Notes: a model not told the origin generated them from the sequence alone. Positions 37,001 through 52,000 are shown, numbered from the stretch's first letter. The stretch is 64,000 bases of DNA from Siphonodentalium dalli (GCA_032622095.1 CP136064.1:258581863-258645862), one strand, 5' to 3'. Program-made: numbers and translations.

Positions 37001-40000
37001 CAAAACAAGACAGTCAATGACTGTGGAGACGCTCACCAGACTGTAAAGACTAGGAAGACAGGGACTCGGAAGACCATAAGAGTTAGTACTTGTCATATTC
37101 ACTTAAAAACAAGTAGTCCTAAAGAGGGACATAGCCTAGAGGGTCTCCGTTGAATAGTGGGGTGTCCACCTTGAAATATGGTCTAGATCCCCCCACCCCA
37201 CATAGTCCATAGTCTGCTCCCTCTCAACTGAAGCAAACACACTCCCAAGTTCGTAAAATTCCTTTGCAAATGTTGGAATATTATAACTGATACTTCAAGC
37301 TTTCTTAACTGTGGCAAAGTTACAACCTGACATGCTCCCCTTTTTTAATGGTGGACCCCATTCAAACGAATTTTTATCCCAACTCTCCATAGGCCATTTA
37401 CACCAAATGCCATTTCTTGATTGGACGAACCCATTTTAACAAATATGTAACCCAGTCCCAAGTAACACAAGGACCCTCCATACTGGTTACTACATATAGG
37501 CTAAATAGGACTGATGGCTCTTGAGGAGCGCCATTTTAAGAATTACTTTGGGGGAAAAGTTATGTCCATGGTCGCACCCCTATTTGACCTGGTGAACCCA
37601 TTTCAACAAATCTGAACCCAGTCACCCAATGACTCTCTATACCAAATATGTCAAATGGTTCTTGAGAAGATGTTTTAAAAATAACTGATGAGGGAAAGAA
37701 TTATGTCATTGGCTCTGACCAATTCTGAATCAAATCTGAATCCTAGTCACCCATACCAAATATAAGCTGAATAGGCCTGATGGTTCTTGATAGGAAGAAA
37801 TTTTAAGAATTACAATGGATGGACAAGTTACGTCCCTGGCTCCGCCTTATTTGACCAGGTGACCTCATTTTAACACATCTGTATCCCTGTCACCCAAAAA
37901 CCTTCCATACCAATTATAAGCTAAATAGCCCCGATGATTCTTGAGATGTTTTAAGAATTACTATGGATGGAAAGAGTTAGGTCCCTAGATTCTTGAGAAG
38001 ATGTTTTAAGAATTACTATGGATGGAAAGAGTTAGGTCCCTAGCTATGCCACTTTTTTGACCATGTGATCCCCATTTGAACAGAACTGAATCCCAGCCAC
38101 CTAGGGACCATCCACACAAAATATGTCTCAATTCTTCATCTCAGGTACACATGTAAGCTAAGAAAAATGCCTCCATCTTCTCATACAGTTTCCCATATGT
38201 AATCGCCTGAGAAAACAGGTATTTGGTTTTACTGGCCTAACTGTCAGATTCATCATTCACACTTTGCCTTGGGAGTGGAGTTTGTTATCATAAGCAGGGT
38301 CATTTATATACAAACTCTCTAACAGGCAGAGAAATTTAGGCTATTAATCAAAGCTGTCATTCCAAACAGATTTTGTTAACACTGCCATTTCATTTATTAC
38401 TTTATAATCAATGTGACTTCTATATGGTTTAAGCATGTTCTTGATTTTAGACAGATTTAAATTTGGTTGAGTCACCCTGGTGGATGTTATAATGGTGTTA
38501 TTTTTTTTTAAATTGAGCAAGAAATCTCAATTAAAATAAAAAAATTAATTTGAAGGAAAATAAAATCAATTATTATGGGTTTTGTTTTGTTTTGTTAAAT
38601 TGAACAAGGTGTTCAATGTAAAAAAAATTCGTTCAATCGTTTTTTAAGAGTTGTGTCCCTGGCCCCCCCACATTTGACCCAGTGACCTCATTTGAACAAA
38701 TCTGAACCCCAGTCACCCAAGGATCCTTCAAACCAAATATGAACCCATTTGGCCTGATGGTATTTGAGAAGAAGATGTTTAAAAGAATTGCTATGGAGGG
38801 AAAGAGTTATGGCTCTGGCTTCGCAAATATTTGACCCAGTGACCTCATTTGAACAAATCTGAATGTGAGTCACCTAGGGAACATCCATACCAAATATGAA
38901 CCCATTTGGTCTTACGGTTCCAGAGGAGAAGATGTTCAAAGAATTGTTGACGGATGGACGGACGGACGGACGGATGGACGGACGACGGACGAGGAGTGAT
39001 GACTATAGCGCCACCGGAGACTTTGTCTCAGGTGAGCTAAAAAGTGCTCAAGTGTACACAGGGTTTGAAAATGTGCTGAAGGGTATACACAGGGTTTGAA
39101 AATGTGCTGAAGGGTACACAGGGTTTGTGATCGGCACTAACACCATTATTTAAACTGTGTTTCTGAAAGTCTGGCGCCCATTAGCAGCTTGTTTTCAGTT
39201 CATTTTAATGTTCATTGGAACGTAAACAATTATTCTCTAACCGAAATCATGGCAGATACGAAATCTAAATGTCATTTAGAACGAGATTTAAAAACCTGTG
39301 TACCTTTCAGCACATTTTCAAAACCTGTGTACCCTTCAGCACTTTTTGGTGAGAGTGACCCCTTCAGTATTAGTCGGAACCACCCAGTCCATCAAATAGA
39401 ATATTGGCAAAGTAACTCACGCATTTGACAGGTAGGGCCAGCATAACCCGTCCGGCATAGATTCTTCTGACATGTACCGCTCTGTTCATCACACTTCATC
39501 TTTGGCTTACAATTACACTTGTAACACTTGTCGTGTGATGTGCTCTTGAACAATCCCTCGCTACAATTGAATCCATCTGGAAAATGAATGAAATTGGAAA
39601 ATAAATGCAATGGTATACTGCAGGTAGGATCATGCAAAATGCAAATTTTGATCGAATCAAATCGACAAAATCGAATCGTGTGTTGCATTAAATGCATTCT
39701 CAATTATGCAAGTTTTGTCAACAATTAGATGATTTGTGAAACATTCTATGAACTTCCATGAAGTTCCATCATAACTTATGTGGCGATCAACCGTCGTTGG
39801 CGATAATACAACTTGATAATTGTCTACAATGTCGAGAAAAAAAACCCAGATCACGTCACAACGATTAATATATAACCCCCAAACGGATTATCGGAACTGA
39901 AATGTACATGCAAAATTGCAATCGGCATTCAAAAACACCCATTGCAATAACAGTCGCAAAACAAGACCGGACATAAGTTCCATAATGGCATAACCCACAT

Positions 40001-43000
40001 AAATTTTTGAGAATCATATCCAAATGCATGGTTCAGGTACTAGAACTAGAAGTCCAAGTGCAGTGGAAGGGAGATAACTGAACATCTCAATATCAATCAT
40101 TTCTTGAGATGTTCAGTTATCTCCCATACACTGTTCTTGGACATAACACACCCATTTACCCAGCAATTAAAACATGTTCTACACAATGCATGTGCATGCT
40201 TGTCATGTGGGGAAAGACCAAGGAGATCGGTATCTGTATGTTGTTCGGTGTAGGATCCTTGATTTGGCTGTAGGTGCACCATTGGACGACTTACTAGTAA
40301 GCTGTTAATGTTGTTATGGATGTTATATCACATGCGCTGTCCATGTCCTCCAGGTGGTTCCATTCGATGATTGTTTTGACAAAGAATGAGTTCTTATATT
40401 GAGCCGTATTTGTCCTTATTGTTTCATAAGAAAGTGAGTTGGTACACTCATGTGACTCAATAATGTTTGTTGCCTCAAATCCTTGGAATTTTTTAGCAGT
40501 GATTTTTCGTTTGTTCTTGCTCCTTGGTGTTAGTGTGACAGTGTAATTTAGCCCTGGTATACATATATAATACAAGTTAATACTGACAACTAGCAACTAA
40601 CATATTCATCCAAATCACCGGTATTTACGACATTGTGCTTTACCCTCTCACTTCGCTGTAACCCATCTGCCCCTGTCTCATTACTGTTACTTCAGCCCAA
40701 TGATAACGCTATAGTACCGGTAACGTCGCTTCAAAAGCACAGGTAAGCTCACTGCTGATTGGATGACACACAGTTGCGCGCAAATGGTCAAAGGTTAATT
40801 ATATTTCGCAGGCTTTCAGACTGGCTTTTTACTGTTTACATGTGGTCGGTCGGAAAGTTATTGTCTTCAAGCTTCTGGTTATTTTGTCGTTAAGATGTCG
40901 TCAAGTTTAGACTATGGTTGAACGCAGATTATCCTGACATAGTGGCCTATGTCCCATTGAACTGGTATGTTCACAGTTGCTATATTTTATCGTTATAATC
41001 ATGTTTTTATAACAACTTTTGTCTTCAAGTAAATCAGTGTTTGTCCCGTTTTGACATAAAGTATATACGGCCCAATAGTTAGGAGTATATTTCCTATTTT
41101 ATCTATATTTTAATGTGGTTACCTTTGTGAGGTTATCTCTTGATAGTCTGAGATGACAGTTTGTAGATATCTCAATTAGATAGTTAATTATAGATTGGAT
41201 ATCTGGCATCTCTGGTGTATGCAGGAACTCCTCAAGTGCCTTTAATATATTTCTGTATGCAAATATGTGTGCTTATTATATATGCAAATGGTTGTATATT
41301 TGCATTTGGTTGCCGGGCCAGTGAATGAGTATGAGATAGTGTTTATTTAAATTTGTATCCAGACTATGCTAGTCTGTGGATTCGGATGTTGTGTGATGAC
41401 TGTCTGCATTGATGTGGAGTCGTGATGTTAAAGACATATTATGTACTTATTCGGGTGCGTGGAACTGATAAGTTAGTATTCAGGTGCTATGCCAACTGGA
41501 GGAATATAGCATTCTACAAACATCACCAAAAATCTCAAGCAAATCGACCGTCCCAATCCATAGAAAAAATCCATACGCTAAAATTGTAAATATTTACTAC
41601 TCGAATCGGGACGCATCTATCGGCGATAAACTAACGAAAACGATTTCGCCATCGACCGTCACTGCATTTAATTAATATATAAGAATTAAGAAATGACAGT
41701 CTGTGTTGTCAATTTAGATATAATATTTGTAAAAATAACTACTTTGAGCAAGTTTATTCAATTTCTCCATTTCTATTTGATCACCCTACCGGAGTGTTTC
41801 ACATCACTTTAACTAGAGAGATGTGCTATTCTTATGATGAATAAATAAATGCTATATGAAGACATATAAGGTAATATGAACTTTCCATAGACCCTGCCCA
41901 CCAAAAGAATTGTCAGAGCCCATACTGCCAAGGCTTTTATAAATTTAATGTCGAGGCTAAAGGACATTTTATAATAGAAATTGACCCATTAACACCTTTT
42001 GACATCAATAAGTCATGTGTATGGATAGGCGGAACCAACGCCTCTACTATCTTCCTAAACAGTGACATCCTTTTCTTTTCTCTTCTTATCTTCATTGGTG
42101 TTAACCCAAGGTTCTATCTCCATCATGGCTGTAACTACACCTATATCTCTGTCATATATGGGATGACCAGGTTAGGTTGTTGGTACTAGTAAAAGTGAGT
42201 CCTAGATATGGTTTTTCATCTACTGACTGGAGGATATGGTTGTCTAGTTGGTATAAGTGGGTTGATTTGTTCTTTGTAGACATGGTGTAGCATTTTGAAT
42301 TGACCCATTTTTCTAACAGGCCAAATAAGAGTAGGCCTAGATGTATTATATCGTGAAAGTCGATGGGCCGTTGTCCTAGATGCTTGCGATTTATACACCA
42401 TATTGCATTCATCAAACGTGTAAGTTCCTGCACTGCCTGCAGCTTTATCATGCTTAAAATAAACATCAATAACGGACGAAATATTGTCAAGCGTCAATTA
42501 AGGAACCCTCCGAAACTGAAAGTCCAACTTCAAAAGAAAACACTGCATACTCGTTGGGCTGAATAGGTCATTGTCGAATGGTTTCGAGCAAAAAGACACC
42601 CAGGATCCCCCAAACCGGCAAAAAGACACCCACGGTGTCCCAAACAAGCAAAATGACACCCAGGATCTCAAAGTCTCACCAAATAACGTGAATTTTGTTT
42701 AGTCGTCTGCTATTAATATTGGTCAAATTATCAAGGATACGGAACTGCGCTGCCATTTAAATTTCGTTGATATTTCACTCCGATCACAAACAAATAATTA
42801 TCATAATATTAATAGCAGACTAGACAAAATTCCCGTTGTTAAACTTGTTTGGTGTCAATGGTGAGACTTTGAGATCCTAATTCCTATGTCACACTCACAG
42901 TATGTCACTATGTGTCATTTTGCTCGTTTTGGGACACCCTGGGTCACAGGGTGTCTTTTTGCCCGTTTGAGAGATCCTGGGTGTCTTTTTGTTCGAAACC

Positions 43001-46000
43001 ATGCGACAATGACATATTCAGCACTAGTTGGTGGACCCAACTTTTCAAACAGAGCTAAACGCTCTGATAATAAACGTCAGGTTTACGGACTAACCGCATA
43101 CAAGCACTTTTCGACGCCGGAAACACGTGTTGTTTACATTTTCAGCGATATTACATAACGCGGAATCTGAGACGGAGAGCCGGCGGATAGCCGGCGGATA
43201 ACGCGAGCGGTTGCTTATTACGCCCTCTATGGGTGTTTTTTGGCACTGCATTATGCAATAGGCCCGTAAATTTGCGTAGGTCCCACCGTAATCCCCTCTT
43301 TATATATAGAGATTATCACTTCACTGTAGTAATAATATGTTTATTATATGACCAATTGAACTTAATTCTTACAAACAACTATTGAAATTATTATTTTTTA
43401 AAAGGGGATCAGTTGAATTCAAATTTAATTAACAAATCGCAACAATTTAATCAACAACAATTTAAGATTAAATTTCTCAATTGAAAATAGTCCAGGAGCC
43501 TCGTTCTGATTCAGACACACATGATCTGGAATCGGATCACGATACTATCATGATCCGATTTATCGGAAAACCATCACCAAACGATAGTGGTATTTAGTGA
43601 AAATAATGACAGTCATATAATAAAGATAGCAGCTCGTCTGATCTGGGATCTCACCTTCTCAACTCGGCGTGATATGGAGACTCAGATCACTTCACTGTAG
43701 TGATAATCTCTATATATCTTCATGTTGATAATCTAGTATTACTTAGACCTTTCAACTTTCCGCATTCCTAATTGGTCCATTGACTGTAACATATGAAATT
43801 ATTCCCTTTCCAAGTTGAGCTATGTGTACAGTGTCATTGACACGTTCATTTTAAAACGTCGGTGTTTTTCTGCCTTGGCGAGGTGTGCATATAACAGTCC
43901 TGATCTTTATGCATAATAGTTCACATCTTTTAGTTATTTTGACCGATAGGTTTGACTTTATATTCCTTGGATGCATTAGACTATATTTAATTCTTGAGGA
44001 AATTAAAGGAGTTGAATTTATCATTGGTGGGAAAATTTAAATGTTCAGATACCAAGTTCAACAAACGACCTATATGTTAATTTTGTTATTGAATAAAACG
44101 GTGTGGAATTGATATGTGAACGAACGTGCAGCAATTAGAACTCGGATCATTGGTAAGGTGTCAAATGTACCGTATGGTCATGGTGACATACGGGGCAATA
44201 ACAGCCAGATACTTCAGACCGAATATTTGTTGAGATTGCACCGATAGTTTGACTTTCCGCCATTCTTTATAATATAATTATGTCGTTTTAGATCGAGATT
44301 AGAATATTTTCTTCAAGTTTCGTTTGAGATAAATAAGATAAGATAAATTTATTGACAGATACGCCCACTCGAGGCCGATGTCAAAACAGTTACATAAACG
44401 GAATTTGTGACGTGGACTTTTCCATCTATTGGAAAACGTAAGGGATTAGGTGGATAACTACAACTATAGAGGGGTACACATTGAGTTTTTTATATTGTGA
44501 ATTTTGATCTGCGAGGTGTAATTGGAAATTACAACTTTGTCCAAAAAAAAGATAAATAATATTATTATATGAAAACAAACTTTTTACTCAAAGTCTACTG
44601 AATGATATGGAAAATGGGTTGATAAATCATGATATCTACTGGATTGTCTATTAAATAGGACAGATGCATATATGGGTTAATAACAAGATCACGCGACGTC
44701 ATGAGTTATAATAGGAAATGTAATCCTGTTTATTAAATTTTGACTTCTTGAATCACATTGTTGTGCATTTGATGGATCCATGTACATATATACACGGATC
44801 AGTAAGATATTTCGAGCCTAACATTGGCAGCTCATATAATAAAACACTTATTCCATTGTTTCGAGGTTGACATGAGGATTTATCAACCCTTGGAAGTTAA
44901 TATTCACCGCGGCATGCAGTTCGGTGAATATTAACTTCCTCGGGTTGACAAATCCTCATGTCAACCTCGAAAAAATGCAATAAATGTATAATAATGTTAC
45001 TGATCAGTTGTAAATCTTCTGTGTATTTTTTTCTTATCTTCTAAGCCATGCATGGCGGGGGGGGGGGGGGGGGGGGCACGGGCGGGTCACAACTGCTTCG
45101 ACTTTGGTGGAGTCGCGCTTAGGCAGGCTCTCTTTCGGTGTCGGTTCATATCCAGGTCATATTTCTTGGAGAGACACTCATGCGGTAACTGACAATATCT
45201 ATGTGTTGAAACACTGAATTTTTATTATTTTCCAACAGATACTTGCTAATGAGTTCACTTGGAGTCAACTTTTTATAAATATCTTATTATCAAGGGGCCG
45301 TGTACCACACCTTGTGGTTCCATTATATATATAAATGTTAATTTAATATTCATGTTTGTCCATTTATGACAATTTTCATTTATGGAGGAAATAAAATGTA
45401 ATAATAATTGTAATACAACTGGTTTCACTACAGCTCTAATCATGACATGTTTAACAAATTAAGTTTGTATGTAACGGGGAATTCGTTCATTTGTTTCTAT
45501 TGCAAATATAGCTATTTGATGTTACTGTGCGGGCGTTATCATGCCTCGTGTGTTGTCCGAGTGTTACCAATATTGCATTTGAAGGCACAGAGGGTGGATA
45601 GGGGCGCAGAATTGCAAGATATATTTTGAAGATTATGCAGGAATATGTTTCTCAATTTTTGTCTAAATAAAGCTCTGATGCTTCTTACTGGTGAAATTGG
45701 GATAAATGTGTTGGCGCTATCAATAAAAGCCACCAGCGCGTAAATGGGCGAAAAGTAAGAGATTGAAATTTGTGCGAGGCATCAGCTTTATACGGGACTA
45801 TATCTATAAATGCGGGTTAATGGACACAAGAAGTGTTAAAGTTCTTCTTTTGCTAATATAGCACAACAGGAATATTTGTTGTTTTCGAGAAATAATAATC
45901 GGAAGCGATCGAGAATTAGCGATTTGTTATGAGTGTTTCGTTACGCATCACTTGACCGAGTTTAGTGACCCTGAAAATGTTCACCACTCGTGATATTGTG

Positions 46001-49000
46001 GTTTTAACTGCTCGCCAAAAGGATCCTCCATGCATGGTTAAAACCTCAATTCCACTCGTGGTAAAAAGTTGGTATTCTCGATGTATTCTATATGTGACCC
46101 GCCATATTAAATCCAGTCGTAAGTCGGGATTTTTTTTACCCTGTGCCAATGCATTCTCTTATATATGCGAGTCGATCATAGGTCGCCTCGCATATATAAG
46201 AGAATGCATTGGCCTAACAATTTTTTATCATTTTTTTTAAATAAATGTTTCTTACAATGCATAAAATAAAAAACATCCATTACCCTGCACGCAGGGAGCC
46301 CCACACATATATATAGAAGCATATAGAAGAGTGTCGTTTGCTCATGTTTGTCTGGGGCTCTGTATGGGTGAAATTATAAAATTGTTAAAGAATACAAGAA
46401 CAAATTATTAAAATTGTAAAAAATTGTTAGGCCAATGCATTCTCTTATATATGAGAATGCATTGGCACAGGGTAAACAAAATCCCGACTTACGACTGGAT
46501 TTGATATGGCGGATCACACATAGCTTCGTCGTGCGCACCTGCAAGTCATAACGTCCGAATCAGATATATTCCGACATGTATAGCAGCGTTTATTTTGCGA
46601 TTTGTGTTGGATGAAGTATTCGAATCCCGGATGCATATATACGTTCACGTAGGATGTGTAGATGTCAGTGTCACTCTGCTTTAGTAGCATTGCATTGCTT
46701 TATTTCATTCAATCATTACACGCGCCGCGTGTATACTAATGTAGAGATTCTTGTTTCGTCTGGGCGCATGGGGGTTTTATTTATAGAACTGGCAATTTTT
46801 GGGAGGATTAAAAGTCGAACTGCGAACAAGAGGCCGAGTCCGGTGAAAGGTGTAGTTGGGAATTTCAATTTCGTTTATTGCCGTTAACATTATGTCAGTA
46901 ATGTTGATTTTTGGTTCGTGATAAGCTATATGCCAATTACAAATAAAAGAAATGAAAAAGATAATTTGTAAGTCTTATATTCAACTTTTATAGACATTTT
47001 TCGTTCTGCAGCCGACTGGGATTTGTGGTCGAGTCGGCCGCCGGTTCGTTAATTAGGTGCTGGTTGTTATCGTTATTTTAACGGAATTCTGAGTTGGTCA
47101 TTCGCGAAACCAATATATTTTATATTCTATAATTACAATCATGGGTATATCATATATGATTTTGAGCGCGTTACCATTTCTGACATTGGTTTCTTGTAAT
47201 TGTTAGGAAATACAGAGTGAACGTATAGAGCTATGTGCAAAGTATTAGTATATGACCGTTGCGTTCGGCGGTCATCGCCCACTGTCGTCATCATCATCAT
47301 CATCGTCGCCATAATTTCCATCATCGCCATCGTCATAGTCAGCATCATCATTTTCATCGTCAACACCATCAGCATCATAATCATCGTAATCACCATCGTC
47401 AGTGTCATCATCATCGTCAGCATCGATATCATCATCATTGACATCGTCATTATCGTCGTCATCATCGTATGTCAACATCATCATCGTCGCTATCATCGTC
47501 ATCACCAATAGCATCATATTATCATCATCAACGACGTCATCAACATCATAATCATATTAAAGGTACTCAATCCGATAAAACTCCTCTCAATTACTATTTC
47601 AATGGCTTCGGGGGTCAAAAATATTTGATTCGAGTCGAGGAAGTCACCCATCAAAGCTCAGATTTGTTAGATATCGATTTTAGAAATCTATTATTTTTCA
47701 TTATCGGGAATACTAACTGGCCCAGAACTCAGTCAAAATTGCGTTAAAATTACCACTTGATTTTAGAGTTATCCATCCTTGTCTGTTTGAATAGATTTGG
47801 AGTACACATCCAGAGCAGATTACGGCAGTTGTTAGTACTCATCTCGAGTTAATAACAAATTTCAAAAATCAATATCTAATAACTCTGAGCTTTGTTTGAT
47901 GGGTTCCTCGACTCGAATCAAATATTTTTTACCCCCAAAGCCAAAGAAATAGTAATATAGGACCCTCTGATCGGATTGTTGTTGTTGGAATCTGTTGAGA
48001 TGGGGACCCTCTTTACGGTGTGAGTACCTTTAAGTGACGCGGAAGGGATGATTATCCGTAAGTTGTTCGTAGCGCACCCTGGTGGTGTGTATTATTTTGT
48101 TCCGACCGGGAAGAAATAACCACACCCATTTTACAACCTGAAAATATTTTTACTCTTCTAACTAAACATTTTGTAATTATAAATCAGAAAGTTATTTTAT
48201 TCAGCAAAGTACACTCACACAGTCACACAGTGTTACTTACAGTCTAATTAAAATCAGAAAATCAGAAATTCAACAAGTTACACGTTACAAAGTCTAAACG
48301 AGCTCACTATCATTTATATTACCGCCGCTATATTTTGAGGGCAACCCCTGCAGTATGACGTCACAACGTACGAAATAGTTTTACGATTGACAGAATATCT
48401 CCTTTCGGGTTTTATTTGTTGAAATTATTGGAAATACTTAATGCTTTATCCTATATAAATAGAGGATCTCACATGAGTTTCTAGTTTATACGGAATTTAT
48501 CAACCGAGTTCACTAAATTCGATTTGAGCCGAGGTTTACCGAGGCTCAAATAGAATTTAGAGGACGAGGTTGATAAATTACGTATAAAATAGGACGAGTG
48601 TGAGATACCTTTTATCACATGATCAAATAAACCCGAAGCAACGCGCAATATTCATCGAAAACAACAATCATAAACAGCGATCGCAAGTTATTTGAAGAAC
48701 GCCGTGACGTCATCGCACGCGCTGATATTAAACGTGTCTATTACCGATAATTATGAAACTGCTTTTATGGCCAAATTATGTGATAAAATTTATTAATGTG
48801 TGCATCATAATACTGTACATAACGTTATCCTATCATATATAATATATTCTATTTGCATCAAAATACACAGCGTTATCCTATCCTATATAATTTATTCATG
48901 TGTGTATTATAATACATAACGTTTCCTATATCATATATAATTTATTCATATGTGCATCAAAATACACAGCGTTATCCTATCCTATATAATTTATTAATGT

Positions 49001-52000
49001 GTGCATCATAATACATAGAGGATATCCACACTTTTTCAGTGGATATGGGTTATATCTCATGAGTGATGACAAAACATTGAATTTCCACGAGTGGCTTCAC
49101 CCACGAGTGGAAATTCAAATGTTTTGTCATCACGAATGAGATTTAACCCATATCCACTGAAAAAGTGTGGATATTCTGTTTATTATATACTTTAGTTACT
49201 TGCCTATGGCCCCCAATGAATGTCAATACATCATAAATTTCAAGCTGATATCACTCACTAGTGGGATATCACTTATATCTCACTGCTAAAACCTTATAAT
49301 TCATGGGCAAGTATATAATAAATAACGTTATCCTATCATATATAATATATTCACATGTGCATCAAAATACACAGCGGTATCCTATCCTATATAATTAATG
49401 CATGTGTGTATTATAATACATAACGTTTCCTATCATATATAATTTATTCATGTGTGCATCATAATACATAACGTTATCCTATCCCATATCATTTTTTCAT
49501 GTGTGCATAATAATAATAATCCTTAACGTTATTCTATCCTATATAATTTATTCATGTGTGCATCATAATACATGTTATCATATCCTATATAATGTATTCG
49601 TGTGTGCATAACACATAACGTTATCCTATCCTATATAATTTTAAGCCTAGCTTGTACAAGCAAAATAATTTTATTGCAAAACACCTATGCAACATTGGAA
49701 AGAATCGAAAATAAACGGAATCATTGCAAACGATACCTAGTATAATTGCTAGAATTATACTAAAACATTCCTTAGAGATATTTACCAATGGCCCATTGGC
49801 AATGATAACAATTTGCTGAGAGCGTTTTTTCCCTATCCCATGTACACATGCATAGTGTATATAATACACCCCGATTACACTGTTATTGCTGGAGCCATAT
49901 GGCAGGCGGACACTTGAGATGGAATTTGAAGACGCGGGTTATGTTTATGATATTTCCTGAATTTATCGGTATGTTGAGAGGTACAGTGAATCGGTATTCG
50001 GCGCCCATGTGTCGACTTCATCGTGAAATGGATGATCATCTTCCCATTCCACTACAGATATGTTTGGATTTCCGCGTGTCCTGTATGGTCCGCGTTAACC
50101 CGTCGACCCCCGCCCGCATCCTGGTCCGCGTTAACCCGTCGATTCCCCCCGTGTCCTGGTCCGCGTTAACCCATCGATCGCCCCTTGTCCTGGTCCGCGT
50201 TAACCCGTCGATCTCCCCCGTGTCCTGGTCCGCGTTAACTCGTCGATCTCACCCGTGTCCTGGTCCGCGTTGAACCATTGATCTTACAGATATGTTTGGA
50301 TTTTGCCGTGTCTGGTTCGCGTTAAAGATGCATAATCCGAATTAGCTCTCCTAAAGTACTATTTCTTTGGCTTCGGTCGTAAAAAATATATGATTCGAGT
50401 CGAGGAACCCAACCATCAAATCTCAGAGTTATCAGATATTGATTTTTGAAATATGTTATTTTTCAGCACCTGGAGTATTTGGCGGCCTGGCAAATATTCG
50501 ACGAGTGCCGATCGACATACGCTCGATACCAAATTACTTTGAACAAAATGTTGATATATAACACTTTTTGGGCAATTTTAAACTATAGTTGACAAGGTTA
50601 GCATTATTTTTTTGGCAATTAATCAATTGTGATAACTGAAGCAGCTTTTCAAGAAATGTTGTTGTTAGAATCTGATGATCTGGGGGCCATCGAAACAGAT
50701 TGTCTACCTTTAACCCGTCGATCTCAACTAATTTGTAGTACTATAAATCCATTACTCGAATCAATTCAGGAACACTTCAATGTGAATATTCTTAGACCGA
50801 GGTACTCTTCAATTGTCTGGGCGAGTATTAAACATGCCAATGGGATGTGCCTCTTGGAAGCGCGGTCTGTCTGTTAACACTCATATTGTTGCACTTGTAT
50901 AATTATGTACCTCACCGCATTTGTATGTACACGAATGCATAGAGAAGTATTTTCCCTATATCTGTCCATAAACGTATTAGGCCAACATTGTATATACAAA
51001 TACAGGAATTTATGCTACCTTAAATGGCCACTCAAATGACTCGGTAGATGACCCATAGAATAAGCATTTGTATAATGCTTTATGTCAGATCCCTCGATCA
51101 AATATATCTAGCATCTTTATAAATCTTTCAGTATGCGCCATTGTATATGTTGGATAAATAAATATTGTGTGCACTAATTATTTTTCTATTATGTTAGGAA
51201 TTTTTGAGAGAACTGTCCAGTACTTTATTGCCTGTGTGTGTGCGTTGATTAACACTTTCCATGGAATTTGCAAGGATGTTCAGGAAGTATGAGCAGACTA
51301 CAGGTAATAGAATGTGCAGAAGAAATCCTATTTATTGGTGGGAAATGTTCAGATAATAAGTTCAACACAAATTGTCGTTTGTTAAACTTATTATCTGAAC
51401 AGTTCATATGGGATAACTACAGAAAGGGTAACCAAGTCCCGATCTGTGCTAACACATAGATTATATCATCAGTTCAAAAATATACATTGGAATACTTCAT
51501 TGTTGTCTTTAGGAAGTTTAGGGACGTTAAGACAATATAAGCAGGCCACAGTTTTGGTCCGAGTTGGAATAGGTCAACCGCCCCACTGCGAGGGGTGAGA
51601 ATCCCCTAATGTTGCACCCTGTTTGTTGTGGGTGTATCACACGAGGGTGGTGTATGAGTTCTGGTGGTACTAAGGCGGGTTCTATCATATGAAGCATCAC
51701 ATGAACCACCTGATTGTGGGTATGGCTTAGTTATTGGTCCATTGCTGTCCTATATGTACATCTATTTAAGGCTGATAGATGATTTGACCTCGACTCAATA
51801 AATCGGCTACTCGCGCCTCTTCAGTGTATCATAATACATTATTATTACGCCACCGTAGTGTGGTGTTTCTAGCTTTTGGTTTTTTGATATCGCATGGTCG
51901 ATCGATAATTCACTGGGTGATTGTACATTCGGCAAACCTCGTCAGATTCCGTCACCGTTTCATCGTACCGATAATTACGAGAGTACAACTAAGATTGGCA

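Noticed and set aside
36013-37046. 236- and 108-codon open frames as a repeat-protein gene
   Set aside because: The frames exist only because the minisatellite period is 54; no promoter, splice sites or non-repeat domain are present.
47233-47517. Asp/Met/His/Ile-rich open frames on both strands
   Set aside because: They are translations of an imperfect CAT/CGT microsatellite.
47559-47747. Shared 61-residue peptide at 47.6 and 61.4 kb as a conserved protein
   Set aside because: Both lie in the two near-identical copies of the TTAA MITE; identity reflects recent transposition, not coding constraint.
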